Under the pieces are notes generated by a model that did not search any database, was not told the DNA's origin, and saw nothing but the letters and a program-made list of their open reading frames with translations. Shown piece after piece: positions 6,077 through 7,485 of a DNA stretch of 7,485 bases. Position 1 is the first letter of the stretch. Each line of letters opens with the position of its first letter. The DNA is from a bacterium (GTDB taxonomy: Bacteria > Omnitrophota > Gorgyraeia > Gygaellales > UBA12090). The stretch is from contig SCPY01000142.1 of the NCBI GenBank assembly GCA_004299495.1, forward strand, positions 1 through 7,485, in the 5' to 3' direction. The translations under genes and the position numbers were made by a program.

Positions 6077-7024
6077 CTAATTACCTTCTTCTGTTATTTT
6101 TGCCTCAACATTGCCGATCTTTTTTACGAGCTCAAGCCCCTTTATTTTGCCTAATACAAATACCGCGGTGCTTAAGCCGTCGGCCTGCGCGGCGGTTGGC
6201 GCGGTTATGGTTACGGAAATAACCTTATTATCCACCGGATACCCTGTTTTAGGGTCAATGATATGGCTGTAACGCCTGCCGCCGGCAATAAAATATTGCT
6301 GATAATCTCCCGAGGTAGCCACGGCCTGGTTTTCCAGCTCCAAAGTGAATAGTAAATTTTGGGGTTTTCTGGGATGCTGGATGCCGACACGCCACTTGCG
6401 TTTGCCTTTTTTACCCAGGCAGTAGATATTTCCTCCCGCGTTAACCATCGCGGAATTTATCCCGCGCTCTTTCAGGCGGGCTATCGCCTTGTCTACGGCA
6501 TAACCTTTGGCTATAGCGCCCAAGTCAATGGACATCTCCGGCTGATTAAAAACGATTGATGATTCATTTTCATTAATGGAGATTTTATTCGAGCCGGTGA
6601 GGCGCAATCTATCTTTTATTTCTTCTTGCGATGGCAGGCTTACCTCTGCCCCCTCATCCTGGCTTTTTTTGATTCTTTCCTTCCAAAGCGCCACAACCGG
6701 ATTTATGGTAATGTCAAAGGCTCCCGCGCTTAGGAAATTGTATTTAAGAGATTCCCTGACCATCCCCATCAATTCGCTGCCTGCCTTTATGTGTCCGTCC
6801 CGGTTAAGCCTGGATATCTCTGACGCGGGGTCAAAATTATCGGCAATTTTCTCAATCTTTTTGATTTCTTCAAAGCCGGAGCTGATAGCGGACTTGTCCT
6901 GGCAGGTAATCTCTACGATTGTCCCCATCATCATTCGCGATTCTTTATGGTATGGCCGCTGAGAACATCCTGTTTCTGTCAGAGAAAAGATAAAAGATAA
7001 AAGAGAAAAGAGAGTAATGCGCAA
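6077..7024 (-). CDS. apbE: FAD:protein FMN transferase (ApbE), probable exported lipoprotein
   Basis: Transfers FMN from FAD to a Thr side chain of target redox proteins (NqrB/C, RnfD/G and similar) outside the cytoplasmic membrane; no target is in the window. Numbered from the TTG at 7024 (315 aa): signal-like MRITLFSLLSFIFSL then TETGC with possible lipid-anchor C20, although Glu at -3 makes the lipobox poor; MGTIVEI (33-39); FDPASEISRLN (64-74); FDITINPVVALW (103-114); IDLGAIAKGYAVD (166-178); NAGGN (195-199); SGDYQQYF (238-245); HIIDPKTGYPV (254-264); and QADGLSTAVFVLG (280-292) with expected Mg ligands D282 and T286. Start is uncertain. TTG at 7024 gives a textbook signal peptide but no good ribosome site. 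ATG at 7198 forms an ATGA overlap with polX and would add 58 residues, nearly all from the palindromic element. The 3' end is certain. Confidence 0.92.
   Translation of the reverse strand: MRITLFSLLSFIFSLTETGCSQRPYHKESRMMMGTIVEITCQDKSAISSGFEEIKKIEKIADNFDPASEISRLNRDGHIKAGSELMGMVRESLKYNFLSAGAFDITINPVVALWKERIKKSQDEGAEVSLPSQEEIKDRLRLTGSNKISINENESSIVFNQPEMSIDLGAIAKGYAVDKAIARLKERGINSAMVNAGGNIYCLGKKGKRKWRVGIQHPRKPQNLLFTLELENQAVATSGDYQQYFIAGGRRYSHIIDPKTGYPVDNKVISVTITAPTAAQADGLSTAVFVLGKIKGLELVKKIGNVEAKITEEGN
6084..6089 (-). promoter_or_regulatory. Ribosome binding site of nfnA within apbE 3' end
   Basis: The minus strand reads AGAAGG, 8 bases before the nfnA ATG at 6075. It lies inside the last codons of apbE and fixes the nfnA start one base after the apbE stop, supporting coupled translation. 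Confidence 0.7.
6983..7010. repeat. Four-copy 7-nt tandem repeat encoding the ApbE signal-peptide core
   Basis: On the plus strand the units AGAAAAG, ATAAAAG, ATAAAAG, AGAAAAG follow each other without gaps, flanked by further AGAG. The coding strand is a pyrimidine tract that encodes about residues 5-14 of the short ApbE form (LFSLLSFIFS), the hydrophobic core of the signal peptide. Length changes here would shift the frame, since the period is 7. Confidence 0.75.
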
Positions 7025-7177
7025 GCGAGGACTTAGGCCTCTTTGAGCAGCATCTGTGCAGGACGAGCGGGCAGGGTGCCCCGCCGCAGGCGGGGCGAGC
7101 GAGTCCGAACGCGAAGCGAAGCCAAACCACGCTGGGGTTTGGCGAGCGGTGCTGCGAGAAGAGGCGTAAGGCCGAGC
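7025..7177. repeat. Large palindromic element with two internal hairpins, between polX and apbE
   Basis: The outer arms 7025-7052 and 7150-7177 are imperfect inverted repeats: pairing base by base I count 22 of 28 positions paired, one of them G-T. Inside are two hairpins. The first is GCCCCGCC (7078-7085) with GGCGGGGC (7089-7096), perfect with a 3-base loop, and extended by GGAC (7061-7064) with GTCC (7103-7106). The second is GCCAAACC (7121-7128) with GGTTTGGC (7136-7143), perfect with a 7-base loop. As RNA it would fold as a three-way junction on either strand. It is more GC-rich than its flanks and contains GCGAAGCGAAG-type sequence. It is 153 bases, a multiple of three, has no stop in the apbE frame, and ends right next to the TTG of the apbE signal peptide. 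It may be a mobile palindrome or REP/MITE-like repeat, or a structured RNA leader. Exact borders are fuzzy. Confidence 0.7.
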
Positions 7178-7194
7178 AAATGGCAAAGTACTAG

Positions 7195-7485
7195 TCATTT
7201 CTTAAACACCTTCATCAGCTCATCGTAAGAGAGTGTGTTGATCACGCCGTCTTTGGAGAGCCAGCCGCGCCGCGCCGTAGCCACCCCAAAGCGCATATGC
7301 TTGAGCTGGTCAGTAGTGTGGGCATCGGTAGATATGGCAATCCTTAAGCCCTTTTCTTTTGCCCTGCGGCTTTGGGCATCGTTTAAATCCAGGCGCAGGG
7401 GATATGAGTTAATTTCTACAGCTACCCCGCAATCCAGCGCCGCCTTAAAAACCTCGTCAAAATCAATCTCGTAGCTTTCGCGCAT
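7195..7485 (-). CDS. polX: DNA polymerase/3'-5' exonuclease PolX, C-terminal end of PHP domain (runs off right edge)
   Basis: The last 96 codons of a PHP-domain protein. The stretch EINSYPLRLDLNDAQSRRAKEKG, given here as EINSYPLRLDLND (about 24-36) followed by a RRAKEKG (40-46), then IAISTDAHTTDQLKHMRFGV with the metal-binding Asp-x-His, ARRGWL and a closing NTLSYDEL, is the pattern I know from the C-terminus of bacterial family X polymerases, where the PHP domain supplies Mn-dependent 3'-5' exonuclease or end processing in DNA repair. The polymerase part lies beyond the window, so a stand-alone PHP phosphoesterase of the same subfamily is possible. The Met at the very edge is probably internal, not the start, because the family continues upstream. 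Stop is TGA at 7195-7197; it overlaps a possible apbE ATG as ATGA. Confidence 0.85.
   Translation of the reverse strand: MRESYEIDFDEVFKAALDCGVAVEINSYPLRLDLNDAQSRRAKEKGLRIAISTDAHTTDQLKHMRFGVATARRGWLSKDGVINTLSYDELMKVFKK

Noticed and set aside
6945..7130. Minus-strand 61-codon frame overlapping the apbE start in another frame
   Set aside because: It reads through the palindromic element and the pyrimidine repeat; its hydrophobic piece is the same repeat read in another frame. No family likeness.
7025..7194. A tRNA or known riboswitch between polX and apbE
   Set aside because: The three-way-junction fold lacks tRNA landmarks (no T-loop GTTCRA-type sequence, no 7-bp acceptor with CCA) and I do not recognise a riboswitch core, so it is listed as a palindromic repeat only.
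1..7485. CRISPR, toxin-antitoxin, phage, transposase or defence genes
   Set aside because: None of the reading frames on either strand shows such a family; the coding content is metabolic, translation, repair and pilus-motor genes.

Overview
Every gene I can support in this window is on the minus strand, so the genes run from the right edge to the left edge. In transcription order they are: the 3' end of a polX-type DNA polymerase/exonuclease gene; apbE (flavin transferase); nfnA and nfnB (electron-bifurcating ferredoxin:NADP+ oxidoreductase); panB (pantothenate synthesis); a PilZ-PilT fusion ATPase; glyS (single-chain glycyl-tRNA synthetase); and the 5' end of ppdK (pyruvate, phosphate dikinase). 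No plus-strand reading frame resembles a known protein; those present are shadows of the minus-strand genes.

The genes are tightly packed. polX and apbE touch through an ATGA overlap or are separated by a palindromic element, depending on which apbE start is used. apbE/nfnA and panB/pilZ-pilT are each one base apart. nfnA and nfnB are 16 bases apart. nfnB/panB overlap by 8 bases, and pilZ-pilT/glyS overlap by about 11. This suggests one transcription unit with translational coupling down to glyS. ppdK follows after 56 bases that hold a GC-rich hairpin and a clear ribosome binding site.

The organism looks like an anaerobic or fermentative bacterium of intermediate base composition. Nfn, ApbE and PPDK fit a ferredoxin/pyrophosphate-type energy metabolism, and the PilT homologue implies type IV pili or a related machine. 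The mix recalls uncultured lineages such as Omnitrophota, but that is a guess from general likeness and no marker gene here proves it. The likely jobs are: ApbE flavinylates a membrane redox complex encoded elsewhere; NfnAB links NADH, NADPH and ferredoxin pools; PPDK interconverts pyruvate and PEP; PanB feeds CoA synthesis; GlyS and PolX are housekeeping.

I see no defence system, CRISPR, phage or other plainly new system. The most unusual feature is a roughly 153-bp palindromic element at 7025-7177. It lies exactly between the polX stop and the apbE signal-peptide region and is an uninterrupted whole number of codons in the apbE frame. It could be an in-frame palindromic insertion. Other points of interest are the PilZ-PilT fusion, short-period tandem repeats (7 and 8 nt) inside two genes, and a substituted substrate-site motif in PanB.
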